Assembly (NCBI GenBank): GCA_963662155.1
Contig: OY759267.1
Coordinates: forward strand, 34,886,976-34,950,975
Direction of reading: 5' to 3'
From: Lamellibrachia columna
Lineage: Eukaryota; Annelida; Polychaeta; Sabellida; Siboglinidae
Length of the DNA stretch: 64,000 bases
In this document: positions 9,921 through 22,337 of the stretch, one piece after another
How positions within the stretch are numbered: the stretch's first letter is position 1
How the letters are laid out: each line of letters opens with the position of its first letter
Position numbers and translations under genes: made by a program
The notes under the pieces: generated by a model
What the model saw: only the letters and a program-made list of their open reading frames with translations
The model's database searches: none
Told to the model about the DNA's origin: nothing

Positions 9921-10212
9921 AAAAACACGCGGGAAGGAGTTGTAGAGCGAACTGCCCCAGGGGGCACCAATATGGCTTTTTGGGGTATTTTTACTGCTGC
10001 AAATGTTGATCCTTTTATGGTCGTCGGCACACTGCTTCAAATGTTCATCCTATCATTCCACTAGTATTCAACAGATTTGTAATATAGATGTAATGTTTGG
10101 TCGAATTATATATATTTTTGGAATGGAACCATTGGTTGATTCAGACAGAAAAGGAAGCATTTAAGTAGACAGGTTTTCTTACACCTATGTGTAACAAGAT
10201 ATTTGTAAAAAA

Positions 10213-10432
10213 ATGTGTAACATATTCACATGGCCTGCATTAAAAGAAGCTGTAGAAAGTTTGACACTATCATTTATTGGCTTTTGGGATGATGAAATGA
10301 CGACATCTGTTAATATCATTGCAGACACAATGGGTCAGCTCTTTACTCCATCTCTCGTGAGTAGTACGTCACCACGAAGCAGTGAGTTGGTTGTTGTGCA
10401 TCAATCAGCTGAGATTTCCCCAGAAGCATATG
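10213..10432 (+). other. Exon-like ORF with strong donor, unrecognised
   Basis: A frame of about 75 codons (no ATG at its first position) containing FIGFWDDEMTTSVNIIADTM and ending at ATG/GTAAGTGAG. It is kept open in B2 and B3 with several substitutions. It could be an internal exon of an unknown gene. No family was recognised. Confidence 0.3.
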
Positions 10433-10868
10433 GTAAGTGAGCAAGGAATATATATTTAGACTGAATTAATATTACACCATTAATTATTTCAATACTATGC
10501 GGGAAAGTTCATTTTGGCAAAAGTGTACCCTGTACGTGAAAACGCCCACATACAAATGTATTTATTATTACCTTTGTTAAATTTAATTTATATAAATGTT
10601 ATAACTTATTGTATTATTAAAAAAAATACCGTTGCAGTCGACGGTCCAACATAATGAAGATATTGCCATATGGTTTCTCCTGGAAGTGTTTAAGGACAAT
10701 CAATGCAGACTGTTCTGGCGACACAGCAAATGGTCAAGTGTTGACTGAATTAATACCATTCAGTGAACCATGTGTAGGTGTTAAATCTGTTATTGACCAG
10801 ACTTGAGCGGATCTACACACTGGGTAGTGGGTCCAGGAAGTGTATGGAAGGAGACCATTTTCTTGCTG

Positions 10869-11285
10869 AAGCTATCTGCCGCATTTGATACCATTGGTCA
10901 CAGGACAACTTATTAAAAGTGTGTCAATGTGGTGTGGCATATATGGAACAGAGCTGGTTCTCATAATATTTAACTGATAGATGCAAAAGAATGAAGATAG
11001 CGAATTGTTTCTCAGCTACGTTCCCTACTTCACGTAATGTTCCTCAGGGTGTTTCACTCTCTACGCTACTCTACTTGGCTCAGTTATCCAACGTCACAAC
11101 TTGGATCACCAAGTGTATGCTAATAAATCACAGACCTATGCTATTTTGGCTACATGAGATACAAATCACTTCCAAAACTAGCTCAGGGATTGTCTCCACA
11201 AAATCTTCCATTGGATGACAGAGACCACATTAAAGTTAAATGCAAATAAATCCGAGTTAGTTATTATTGGTGGGGTAAATTTTGC
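10869..11285 (+). pseudogene. Decayed CR1/L2-type reverse transcriptase
   Basis: The segment KLSAAFDTIGHR at 10878 on matches the RT motif A region of CR1-like LINEs. Further on are NVPQGVSLSTLLYL (11038 on), like the GVPQGSVLGP motif, and ETTLKLNANKSELVIIGG (to about 11278), like the RT tail. Frames shift between these motifs and stops are frequent, so this is an old relic. It is present in all three B blocks. Confidence 0.6.
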
Positions 11286-14154
11286 ATGTCTATTTGAATC
11301 GATTAGGTGCGCACAATATGTTGCAAGACGTTTCCTTATGTGTCAGACTTTAGATTGCATGTAGAGAAGCACAGTAAAATCAAAACGTGTGGAAAGCATT
11401 AGCTTAACAGTGTCGCCTGGCTGTTCTTCGATAAGAACAAATTTGCATGTTTGCTGGAGTGCCATAAAACACTAATATTATATAGCCTTTTTGTTTAGGG
11501 AGTGACGTAGAGTGATATAATGAAAGCATTGATTTACTAAAATGCAAGGAAGGACATCAACGTAATAATTTACATGTAATTGATTACGGATTGACAGACG
11601 TTTGCTACGATGACAATAAAACTGATGCCGATTGACCAACTAATGCGAATCGAGAATAATAACCTGAATCTGAATATGTAATGATCGATGTACTTTTGTT
11701 TAAAAAATAAGAGTCCAATGACGTGAGTGACACTTAGCATTATCTGCTATTTGGTTGCACCTCCTATCGGTCGCTGGAGAGACCAATCCACAGTCACCGG
11801 GTCTCTTATGGTTACATATCGAGCAGCTCTCAGGGGAGAGATTTGTCGGCCCCCAGACCTTCCTGTAGTTCTCCAGCCAAACTACTGACAATCCCTATAT
11901 GTTGAGCTTGTAACCTCCTATGACAACACGACAACCCGTTTATATAGTAGGTAAACCTATTTAGCTGAATTTGTGGTGTGAACTCTTGAAACAGGTTAAC
12001 TTTACATTTAACTGATATAACAACTACTAATTAAACAATTTAGTTAATTAGAATGTTTCTTATATGGCATAGTTCATGTTGTAATGCTGCAAAGTGTATA
12101 ACATGCATAAATAATATTACTTCTCTATGTTATTGATATTGAATTATGCAGATCTAGTGGTGAAATTATGCGCATGCGCCGGAAGTTATCACTCTAAGAT
12201 GGCGTCTACTAGAACGTTGGCCGTGTAATTGATATCAACAACCCTACAAAACCCTGTCTTAGGAATACAACACACTCCAAGTGGAAAAGGTTTATTATTA
12301 TATTGGCAATAGTATCATCGAACAGTTGTGATAACTGGTATGTCTGTTTATTATCTATGCATCTAGCAATTCCAACCGCCGTTACTTTGTTAACTGTTAC
12401 GTTAGCCAACAATAAGCCAAAACGCATAGAAAGTGTCTCGTGTCCTTGCCAGCAACAGTCTAGCCAAATTTTCGTGCGACTAATACACAGTCATGAGTTG
12501 CATCAGAAGCAGAAAAACATAGTTGTCACTAATAAGTAATCTGTCCCAATACATTAATCAAAACTCCATATGAAATGATCAATCGTTTGTAGAATGAATA
12601 AAATATGTATCAGAATTAAAACCATATCAAATATGTGTACTCCGTAGTACAGATATTATTTATCTACAAAGCCAAATAATGTTTATACACAAATCTTCCG
12701 CATTCTGGTAGGTCACAAAGTCCCTGTTTATAATGCTCCTTTTGTTAGTAGCTGTCTCGAATCATCTCTTTCTTCACCAATTTCGTCCGACTGGCTGTCA
12801 ACGCAATGCATTTCTACCTATCTAGATGAGATCAGCTTTTACAGAGAACACAACATGAAGCACGCAGCGTGTGCTATTGATATACAACGTATGTTGAAGT
12901 AGATAACATGCACTCCAACACGGATGTAGCTCACGAAATGCTATCTTGCACACTCCTCCATATTTCTCCAATTGATCATTCTTCGGTCATGGTAGGCCGT
13001 ACACCGGATACCAATTTTTGGAAGAAGAATCACCAACTTCGCATGGATTGCTATATAAGACACGCTAAATGCAAGAACTCCCCGCATGCTGGCTGGTAAA
13101 CAGGAATGAACCATTGTGGTCTGTTGTCTGTGCTGGCGGAAGTAATCAACGAACTACGACACGCATTGTCCATGCGCTCGGACGGCGTTGTCCTGTTTGC
13201 ATAACATAATCTATTGCAGCACCACGCCTTGACACCTGTCAACGCCCTGAATGACGTTGTAATCCTCACTTAGAAGCGCAATTTCTATGTCGCAATTATT
13301 CTGGTATCCTAATTGTATCGACACATGCGTGTTGTTCTATTGAGGATACGTAATCGTTCTGTTTACAGCAATTTTCTCAACATGGTTACACCAAAAAATA
13401 ATAGTACGCATCAGTTAGTGTACGTTCAGTGTTCAAAGTGTTTTACACTTCACACCTAGCACACCTGTTCATTCCAACTCCATCTCGACTTCTCTGGGAA
13501 GCACTCAGCCATGCTGCAGTTACTGCTCGAAGACCATTCGTACGTATAATCACCACTGCTCATTACTCATTCATACAAACGAATGAGCTGTGGCAACGTT
13601 CGGTGAAACAAATTGCCAAAGCTTCGAAACGGCAGCAAGACGGTTCAAGCTAGGGTTTTCACGACTGGGAGCCTGACGTTCTATCTGGAACGTTGTCACG
13701 CCCCATTCGATGGGAGAGAAGGAGAAGGGTCAGAGAAGAAGCGAGGAAGGGAGAGGAGGCAGCGCGGGAGGGAGATATGCCGTTTGTTTGTTAATGCAGA
13801 CATGTACAAGTGTTTAGCAATATTTAATATGGCCAATGGTTCGCACCACGGTGTAGCTTACTCATGCGCGCATCTTACTGCTAACACTAGTACGAAAAGT
13901 AAAATAATAAACGGCACAAAAACAAATGTTGCAACAAAGGCCTCTATAGCTCAATGCACATACAAGTTCATATCACGGCATGTGGCTTTTATTAAACGTC
14001 GGCAGGGAAGCGTGTCTGCGTATCAGTGTTTGTTACACACGTGTATCCTGGTACAAAGTCAACACTTGTGTCGCACGCGGTGTCTTTGATGGGGAGCGTT
14101 GAATGCTATATCAAAGATGACTGATTGTTTGCTATAATGTTTACATCATCTAAC
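11286..14154. other. B1 interior without recognised genes
   Basis: Apart from the promoter-like cluster at 12170-12204, nothing here is recognisable. Several 60-80-codon frames on both strands overlap one another and have no family resemblance. A purine-rich stretch lies at about 13710-13775 (GAGAAGGAGAAGG, GGAAGGGAGAGGAGG). Confidence 0.4.
12170..12204 (+). promoter_or_regulatory. NRF1-ETS-YY1 promoter-like cluster (B1)
   Basis: GCGCATGCGC (12170-12179) is the palindromic NRF1 consensus, overlapping CCGGAAGT (12179-12186, ETS), followed by AAGATGGCG (12196-12204, YY1). This close trio is typical of TATA-less housekeeping promoters near the start site. No obvious gene follows, so it may be a promoter captured within the repeat. 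The same 35 bases recur in B2 and B3. Confidence 0.5.
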
Positions 14155-14580
14155 GTGTGTCATGGAACGAAACTAGCATTGGTATCGCATCAAAGAGACG
14201 TCGGAGTCGTGCATCAGTGCTTCACTTGACCTGGATGGAGGCAGAGTCTTGTAAGAGCAGTTGCTGTAGACGTGGGCGAATGGATGAAGATTGGGTGACG
14301 TCGAGCAAGACAAATATGTATTTGGGCAGCGGTTTGATGCTGCCGAGCGCCGTCGTCATCAGTTCGCTGTCGTCGATGAACTGTCGCATCAAACATACGA
14401 CCACATTGTCGCCGTTGTCGAAGCCTCCTATTTTCGAGGCGCCGACGTCGTCGCGATCACCGACGTAGAGACGCAATCCCCACTCGTCTTCGACGTGTTT
14501 CAATAGTTGACTGCAAACTTAGCGCGAGATTATCGCGAAGCCGCCCTGGCAATAGACAAAGTTAGCGGCGTGTTGGATTT
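14155..14580 (-). pseudogene. TIR-domain pseudogene (B1)
   Basis: On the minus strand, reading 14580 to 14155 in one frame: NFVYCQGG (box-1-like), an in-frame TAA, then LLKHVEDEWGLRLYVGDRDD (box-2-like, with the RD). Then come VVVCLMRQFIDDSEL and PLPKYIFVLL, a TGA at 14222-14224, and in the same frame STDARLRRLFD, which resembles the box-3 FW region. Both stops sit in an otherwise continuous TIR-like frame. The segment is CpG- and GC-rich compared with its surroundings, as for a former exon. TIR domains act in innate immune signalling or NAD cleavage, but this copy cannot encode a full domain. The assignment is by motif only. Confidence 0.5.
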
Positions 14581-14596
14581 ACAGTGAGCTCACAGT

Positions 14597-17056
14597 TGTT
14601 CTAATAAATCAGTATTTGTGCTGAGTAGTAATGGCTTATGTTTTGGTAACCAGATTGATTTGTTTAATGTTTTTATTTATACTTTCACTGTACATCCTTC
14701 TTGTCAAAGGATATTTGATTTTTTATGAGCATGCTGTAGTCAAGAAAAGTACGTCGTTTATATAAGTACAACCATATGGTAAAATGCATATTGCTCAAAC
14801 AAAGATACATATGAGATATTGATTTTGTAAATATTTAGCAAATATTCTATTGAAATAATGTTTTTTCTCATAAGCAATTTATACACTGCTTATGAAAATG
14901 TTGACCATATTATTGGGTTTATTAAACATAACTTTTTTTTACCAAACTAACGGTGCTTTTCCTCTTTTTTCACTGATGTTCATGGGTTAGGTTCAGGTAA
15001 AATATTGTCCAGTCATTCTTTCTTCTTTTCTTTCCAAACTTTTTTTATCGGCTGCCCCCTCTCCATCTTTCATCTTCCCCCGATCTTCTCATATCCCACC
15101 TCACGCAGTCCTTCGATCTTAGCTGTTCGTTCCCCTTTTCTTGCATCCTTGATGTTTTTTCAACTTTCTCTTCCACTCTCTTTACTAGTATGTCTGCATC
15201 CATGCTTACCATGTGGCCTGCCCATTTCAACTTGCTTCTCACCAATCTTCCGGTTGAACTGTTTTGTTGCATCACATATTTCGTCAGGTCGTTCATCTTT
15301 CTTTCGTCAACCCTCTTTGTTCGTGTTATTCGACAAAACCAGAACCAACTTTCAGGTGCTGTTGTTGTTCTGTCAACGCCACTGTCTCCAGATACAGATT
15401 AAGGCATGCTTGTGTAACACAAGCTCTCAGGACTTTCCTTTTCAGCTTTTTCAAAATGTTTCTGTCCAACATGACTCCCTCAACCTTTCCCCAAGCATTC
15501 GCTCCCTGTTGTATCCGGCATCGCATTTCTACCTCTGAATGCTCATCCTCATTAACCATTCCTCCAAATTACACAAAGCCATCCACTTGGTTGAACTCCT
15601 TATCATCCAAACTAATGTTCAAGTCCTCTCTCTGATGTCAAACCCACATCTCCCCTGTCTTCTCCCGGCTCATTATCGGTCCGTGCTTCTTGAACATCCC
15701 CTTCCATTGCTCCAACACTTCCTGTAGTTCTTGTTTTTTGTCTGCTATCATGGCCAGATCGTTTGCATACATCCCCTTCCTAAGAACATCCTTCATGCTG
15801 ATATTCCTGTTGATTAGTGCCACCACCATGATAAAGAGTAAAGGGTCATTTCCTTGCCTCTAATCGATGTTAACTTTAAACTCTTCCGACAACCCACATC
15901 CAACTACAACTCTTCTTTTTGTTCTCAGGAACATGACAGTTCTGGGTGTTGCTCGCCATGACACAGAACTGACTGAATACAACCAATTCATTACAAAGTC
16001 AGACTCCCAGATAAGTACAAAAGGTGTTGGAATGAACAGGTCAGCCAGGGAGTGAACTGTTAAGCACGTTGAACAATCCCAAGGAGTGGATACAGTGCTG
16101 TGTAAACATAACCATGCCTTTACTTTAGATGTTTTTGCAGGTGCTGCGGCAGCCAGGAACAATTTTGGTGGACCAAGAGTAAACAATATCAAGGGTCACT
16201 TCAATCGGATCGCGCTTGCCTATCCCCACTTTGTGTGTTGGTACAGGTTGGTGTCATAAGTAGACATAACCGCCTTAGAAACAGGCCATTCATGGTGCTC
16301 TTGCAAATTCATTGGATTATGAGTGAAACAGACATTGCAAAAACTGTAACAATGAATTGTGGGGGAGGGGAGAATGTCACATTAGATTGAGAAACTAACT
16401 TTTAGATTTGTTCTAATAAATCAGTATTTGCGCTGAGTAGTAATGGCTTATGATTTGGTAACCAGATTGATTTGTTTAATGTTTTTATTTATACTTTCAC
16501 TGTACATCCTTCTTGACAAAGGATATTTGATTTTTATGAGCATGCTGTAGTCAAGAAGATTACGTCGTTTATATGAGTACAACCATATGGTAAAATGCAT
16601 ATTGCTCAAACAGAGATACATATGAGAGATTGATTTTGTAAATATTTAGCAAATATTCTATTGAAATAATGTTTTTTCTCATAAGCAATTTATACACTGC
16701 TTATGAAAATGTTGACCATATTATTGCATTTATTAAACCTAACTTTTTTTTACCAAACTATCGGTGCTTTTCCTCTTTTTTCACTTATGTTCATGGGTTA
16801 GGTTCAGGTAAAATATTGTCGAGTCACTGTTTCTGTTTTATCTTTCCATACTTTTCTATCGGCTGCCCCCTCTCCATCTTTCATCTTGCCCCTCTCCATC
16901 TTTCATCTTGCCCCTCTCAATCATTCATCTTCCCCCGATCTTCTCATATCCCACCTCACGCAGTCCTTTGATCTTAGCTGTTCGTTCCCCTTTTCTTGCA
17001 TCCTTTATGGTTTTTCACCTTTCTCTTCCACTCTCTTTACTAGTATGTCTGCATCC
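14597..17056. repeat. 1.81-kb direct duplication within B1
   Basis: GTTCTAATAAATCAGTATTT starts at 14597 and again at 16410. The AT-rich part and the start of the LINE 3' part are repeated (14597-15190 and 16410-17056). The second LINE copy is cut at 17056 (CTGCATCC), where the A array begins. Confidence 0.8.
15045..16200 (-). pseudogene. LINE ORF2 C-terminal part, dead (B1)
   Basis: On the minus strand from 16200 down: SVSSVSWRATPRTVMFLRTK and LSEEFKVNI (RT fingers/palm), MYANDLAMIADKKQEL (YADD changed to YAND), VEMRCRIQQGANAW (15326-15559 frame), then LVRSKLKWAGHM (15045-15296 frame). The order matches the RT-to-C-terminus of a non-LTR retrotransposon. Frames are broken between the pieces, and part of the palm before YAND is missing. 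A 25-base stretch near 15400-15425 is absent from B2. Confidence 0.7.
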
Positions 17057-20000
17057 AGTATATTAGGGGGGGGGGGGGGTGGGGACATCTTCAATCTAGT
17101 GCAGCCTCCCTCTGATAAGTTACATCAAAGCAGAACAAGTCACATTATAATATAATTACTTAGCAGTCAACTTTTGTTGATTTCAGTTAATTAGACACAG
17201 TCACCTTTACTCAAGTCCATGTGAAGAGCACACATCTATTGGGAGTTGAGAAAATCCTGGACAGGCCCAGCTGTTATCTGATATGGCCTAGTGAGTTGAC
17301 GTAACTGTTTCACATGGAAGGTGAGTTGTTTTTGAGGACTCCACTAAGTAGGTTATGTAATGTTATGCAATTCGACAAGTTGAGGTGTCTGTCTTTTCAG
17401 TAATCCACACTCAAAAGTGATATTTGGGTCTGTTTACATAGGTGTATTGTGGCTCCAGGTAAAACATTATTATAACTTTCAGTATGGAATAACAACTGGC
17501 TATATAGAATTTGATTACAGAACACATGCTGGACTATTCCAAAAATTATGTTACAAGTTAATTCGAGTGAACTGAAAAAGTGAGTGTATTCGAGTATCGT
17601 ACTAGAATACAGACTGTCTCAAGCTGAAGTAGCTCATATATGTGTGTTCTGCCCACCACAGGTGGTGGTTCCTTGTGTATGTAAGCAACTCCAACAACTA
17701 GGTAGGACATAGATTTTTTGCATGAATGCATGATTTTCATTTACCTTTATCAACAGTCTAAATTAAAAAAAATTCTGCACAGTTACCATTTTTATTTGGG
17801 GTAAGACCACAGTTGACCTTCCTGTTTACTGTTTCACACGAATGTAGGGCATGCGAAATTGTGAAATGTGAACTTAATAAATTCATATTATGTGACATGA
17901 GTGCCTTTGAGCATGAATATTCACAGGTTTGTTTATAGAAGCTATTGGCTGTGAAATAGTGCATTTTTTTTAGAGTTAACTGGCGAAGGGATTTATGGGA
18001 ATTGTTCTGCTATGGGCCACGTGGGCGCATGAATACACGTCGGAAACTGCCAGCAATCCTGAAGGAGTGGTTTGCACCACTCTATCAAAGTCATCCTGGC
18101 TTAGCCGTGGCAACTAAACCCCACTGCTAACCCCACTGGGTTCCTGTTGGATTGCTGCATCTGATGGTTTGTGGTAACAGTGGCCGGTCTTGAAGCCACC
18201 AATTTTCATCTTAATTCCACCAGCAGGTGGACATTTCTCCTCACTCTTTCTACTACTACTACTACTATCATGTGTTGTCTCCTCCATTTTAAAATCCCAG
18301 GTAAATTCAAGTAAAATTACTAATGAAAGTGACAAAACCGTTATCTGAATGCAAAGACGTCTAATCCACATGAGAAACAAGATGACCGTGACAGGAGACC
18401 AGTATATTAGGGGGGGGGGGGTGGGGACATCTTCAAACTAGTGTAGCCTCCCTCTGATAAGTTACATCAAAGCAGAACAAGTCACATTATAATATAATTA
18501 CTTAGCAGTCAACTTTTGTTTATTTCAGTTAATTAGACACAGTCACCTTTACTCAAGTCCATGTGAAGAGCACACATCTATTGGGAGTTGAGAAAATCCT
18601 GGACAGGCCCATCTGTTATCTGATATGGCCTAGTGAGTTGACGTAACTGTTTCACATGGAAGGTGAGTTGTTTTTGAGGACTCCACTAAGTAGGTTATGT
18701 AATGTTATGCAATTCGACAAGTTGAGGTGTCTGTCTTTTCAGTAATCCACACTCAAAAGTGATATTTGGGTCTGTTTACATAGGTGTATTGTGGCTCCAG
18801 GTAAAACATTATTATAACTTTCAGTATGGAATAACAACTGGCTATATAGAATTTGATTACAGAACACATGCTGGACTATTCCAAAAATTATGTTACAAGT
18901 TAATTCGAGTGAACTGAAAAAGTGAGTGTATTCGAGTATCGTACTAGAATACAGACTGTCTCAAGCTGAAGTAGCTCATATATGTGTGTTCTGCCCACCA
19001 CAGGTGGTGGTTCCTTGTCTATGTAAGCAACTCCAACAACTAGGTAGGACATAGATTTTTGGCATGAATGCATGATTTTCATTTACCTTTATCAACAGTC
19101 TAAATTTAAAACAATTCTGCACAGTTACCATTTTTATTTGGGGTAAGACCACAGTTGACCTTCCTGTTTACTGTTTCACACGAATGTAGGGCACGCGAAA
19201 TTGTGAAATGTGAACTTAATAAATTCATATTATGTGACATGAGTGACTTTGAGCATGAATATTCACAGGTTTGTTTATAGAAGCTATTGGCTGTGAAATA
19301 GTGCATTGTTTGGAGAGTTTAAATGGCGGAGGGATTTAAGGGAATTTTTCTGCTATGGGCCACGTGGGCGCATGAATACACGTCGGAAACTGCCAGCAAT
19401 CCTGAAGGAGTCGTTTGCACCACTCTGCCAAAGTCATCCTGGCTTAGCCGTAGAAACCAAACCCCATTGCTAACCCCACTGGGTTCCTATTGGATTGCTG
19501 CATCTGATGGTTTGTGGTAACAGTGGCCGGTCTTGAAGCCACCAATTTTCATCTTAATTCCACCAGCAGGTGGACATTTCTCCTCACTCTTTCTACTACT
19601 ACTACTACTATCATGTGTTGTCTCCTCCATGTTAAAATCCCAGGTAAATCCAAGTAAAATTACTAATGAAAGTGACAAAACCGTTATCTGAATGCAAAGA
19701 CGTCTAATCCACATGAGAAACCAGATGACCTTGACAGGAGACCAGTATATTAAGGGGGGGGGGTGGGGACATCTTCAAACTAGTGTAGCCTCCCTTTGAT
19801 AAGTTACATCAAAGCAGAACAAGTCACATTATAATATAATTACTTAGCAGTCAACTTTTGTTTATTTCAGTTAATTAGACACAGTCACCTTTACTCAAGT
19901 CCATGTGAAGTGCACACATCAATTGGGAGTTGAGAAAATCCTGGACAGGCCCAGCTGTTATCTGATATGGCCTAGTGAGCTGACATAACTGTTTCACAGG

Positions 20001-21869
20001 GAAGGTGAGTTGTTTTTGAGGATTCCACTAAGTAGGTTATGTAATGTTATGCAATTCGACAAGTTGAAGTGTCTGTCTTTTCAGTAATCCACACTCAAAG
20101 GTGATATTTGGGTCTGTTTACATAGGTGTATTTTGGCACCAGGTAAAAAAATATTATAACTTTCAGTATGGAATAACAACTAGCTATATAGAATTTGATT
20201 ACAGAACACATGCTGAACTATTCCAAATATTATGTTACAAGTTCATTCGAGTGAGCTGAAAAAGTGAGTGTATTCGAGTATCGTACTAGAATACAGACTG
20301 TCTCAAGCTGAAGTAGCTCATATATGTGTGTTCTGCCCACCACAGGTGGTGGTTCCTTGTGTATGTAAGCAACTCCAACAACTAGGTAGGACATAGATTT
20401 TTTGCATGAATGCATGATTTTCATTTACCTTTATCAAGTCTAAATGAAAAAAAATTCTGCACAGTTACCATTTTTATTTGGGGTAAGACCACAGTTGACC
20501 TTCCTGTTTACTGTTTCACACGAATGTAGGGCACGCGAAATTGTGAAATGTGAACTTTATAAATTCATATTGTGTGACATGAGTGCCTTTGAGTATGAAT
20601 ATTCACAGGTTTATTTATAGAAGCTATTGGCTGTGACATAGTGCATTTTTTGGAGAGTTTAACTGGCGGAGGGATTTATGGGAATTTTTCTGCTATGGGC
20701 CACGTGGGCGCATGAACACACGTCGGAAACTGCCTGCAATCCTGAAGGAGTGGTTTGCACCACTCTGTCAAAGTCATCCTGGCTTAGCCGTGGCAACCAA
20801 ACCCCACTGCTAACCCCACTGGGTTCATGTTGGATTGCTGCAACTGATGGTTTGTGGTAACATTGGCCGGTCTTGAAGCCACCAATTTTCATCTTAATTC
20901 CACCAGCAGGTGGACATTTCTCCTCACTCTTTCTACTACTACTACTACTATCATGTGTTGTCTCCTCCATTTTAAAATCCCAGGTAAATCCAAGTAAAAT
21001 TACTAATGAAAGTGACAAAACCGTTATCTGAATGCAAAGACGTCTAATCCACCTGATAAACCAGATGACAGTGACAGGAGACCAGTTTATTAGGGGGGGG
21101 GGTGGGGGACATCTTCAAACTAGTGCAGCCTCCCTCTGATAAGTTACATCAAAGCAGAACAAGTCACATTATAATATAATTACTTAGCAGTCAACTTTTG
21201 TTTATTTCAGTTAATTAGACACAGTCACCTTTACTCAAGTCCATGTGAAGAGCACACATCTATTGGGAGTTGAGAAAATCCTGGACAGGCCCAGCTGTTA
21301 TCTGATATGGCCTAGTGAGCTGACGTAACTGTTTCACATAGAAGGTGAGTTGTTTTTGAGGACTCCACTAAGTAGGTTATGTAATGTTATGCAATTCGAC
21401 AAGTTGAGGTGTAATCCACACTCAAAGGTGATATTTGGGTCTGTTTACATAGGTGTATTGTGGCACCAGGTAAACCATTATTATAACTTTCAGTATGGAA
21501 TAACAACTGGCTATATAGAATTTGATTACAGAACACATGGTGGACTATTCCAAAAATTATGTTACAAGTTCATTCGAGTGAGCTGAAAAAGTGAGTGTAT
21601 TCGAGTATCGTACTAGAATACAGACTGTCTCAAGCTGAAGTAGCTCATATATGTGTGTTCTGCCCACCACAGGTGGTGGTTCCTTGTGTATGTAAGCAAC
21701 TCGATTGCATAGATCATTATAATCCAACTTGGATGCATGTTGGGAAATCTTGAGAAGAACACAGGATTGAATTTGGTGGATTTTATATTTGTCTAAAGCG
21801 TGGAATATTGATCGGATAAGTATTATTATTGTTTGTATATTAAACATAAACTTACAAGAGTCCTTGTTT

Positions 21870-22215
21870 AGTCAATAGTTGCTGTTAAAATTTAGCTATA
21901 GGAGTAATTTATGGTAGTTTATATCGTAGGTCTCCGAGGACTCGGTAGCGCGAGCGATAATTAAGGGTTGTTGTTTTCAGTTGATTGGGTACATAATACG
22001 AGACGTAATATTATTGTAAATAATTTAGTACATATTAAATATTGAAAACCTAAATATTTTGTTTTAGCAATATTTATTGTTAAAAGTTAGCCGTAGGTAG
22101 TAATTCAGTGTTATTTAAATAAGGTCACTGAAATTTCGTTAGCGCGAGCGATATTACGTTTTGTTAGTCAGCTGTTACGTAGAAAGTAAGTTGCAAGGCA
22201 GTAGCTGTAAATTTA
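21870..22215 (+). repeat. Two diverged tandem units in CR1 5' region
   Basis: TAGCGCGAGCGAT occurs at about 21946 and 22140 in similar contexts (GTTAAAA, TTAGC, TAGGAGTAATT/TAGGTAGTAATT upstream). This gives a period of about 194 bp. Tandem 5' units in LINEs often carry promoter activity, but that is not shown here. Confidence 0.6.
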
Positions 22216-22337
22216 ATTAAGACATAATTAACATACTATAAAGTGTGTATTACAGCACAAAAACAGTCTTTGTGAAGACTACCTAGTATAAATTGATTAT
22301 AAACGGATTATAAACAAATACAAATTTAATTTCTAAC

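Larger units (their letters stand above)
8664..17056. repeat. B1: 8.4-kb higher-order block, copy 1
   Basis: First of three B blocks (others 37353-46104 and 53694-59153). It begins and ends within the same LINE family. Between are a ~64-bp minisatellite, exon-like ORFs, a CR1-like RT relic, a promoter-like motif cluster, a TIR-domain pseudogene and an internal 1.81-kb direct duplication. It differs from B2 by scattered substitutions, small indels and fewer minisatellite copies. Confidence 0.85.

Noticed and set aside
9759..10040. 93-codon minus-strand frame (LYNSFPRVFNARARELF)
   Set aside because: It faintly recalls a LINE C-terminus, but most of it lies in minisatellite and it is not convincing.
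11700..11891. 63-codon minus-strand frame with several Cys and His
   Set aside because: Repeated in B2 and B3 unchanged, but no zinc-finger spacing fits and there are no splice sites or start context to support it.
12209..13269. Short frames near the promoter-like cluster (12209-12427 minus, 12303-12539 plus, 12908-13099 plus, 13051-13269 minus)
   Set aside because: They overlap one another on opposite strands, lack family resemblance and some change length between B copies.
17060..17075. G runs as telomere-like sequence
   Set aside because: They are single homopolymer runs in each A unit, not tandem TTAGGG-type repeats; TATTAGGG occurs once per unit only.
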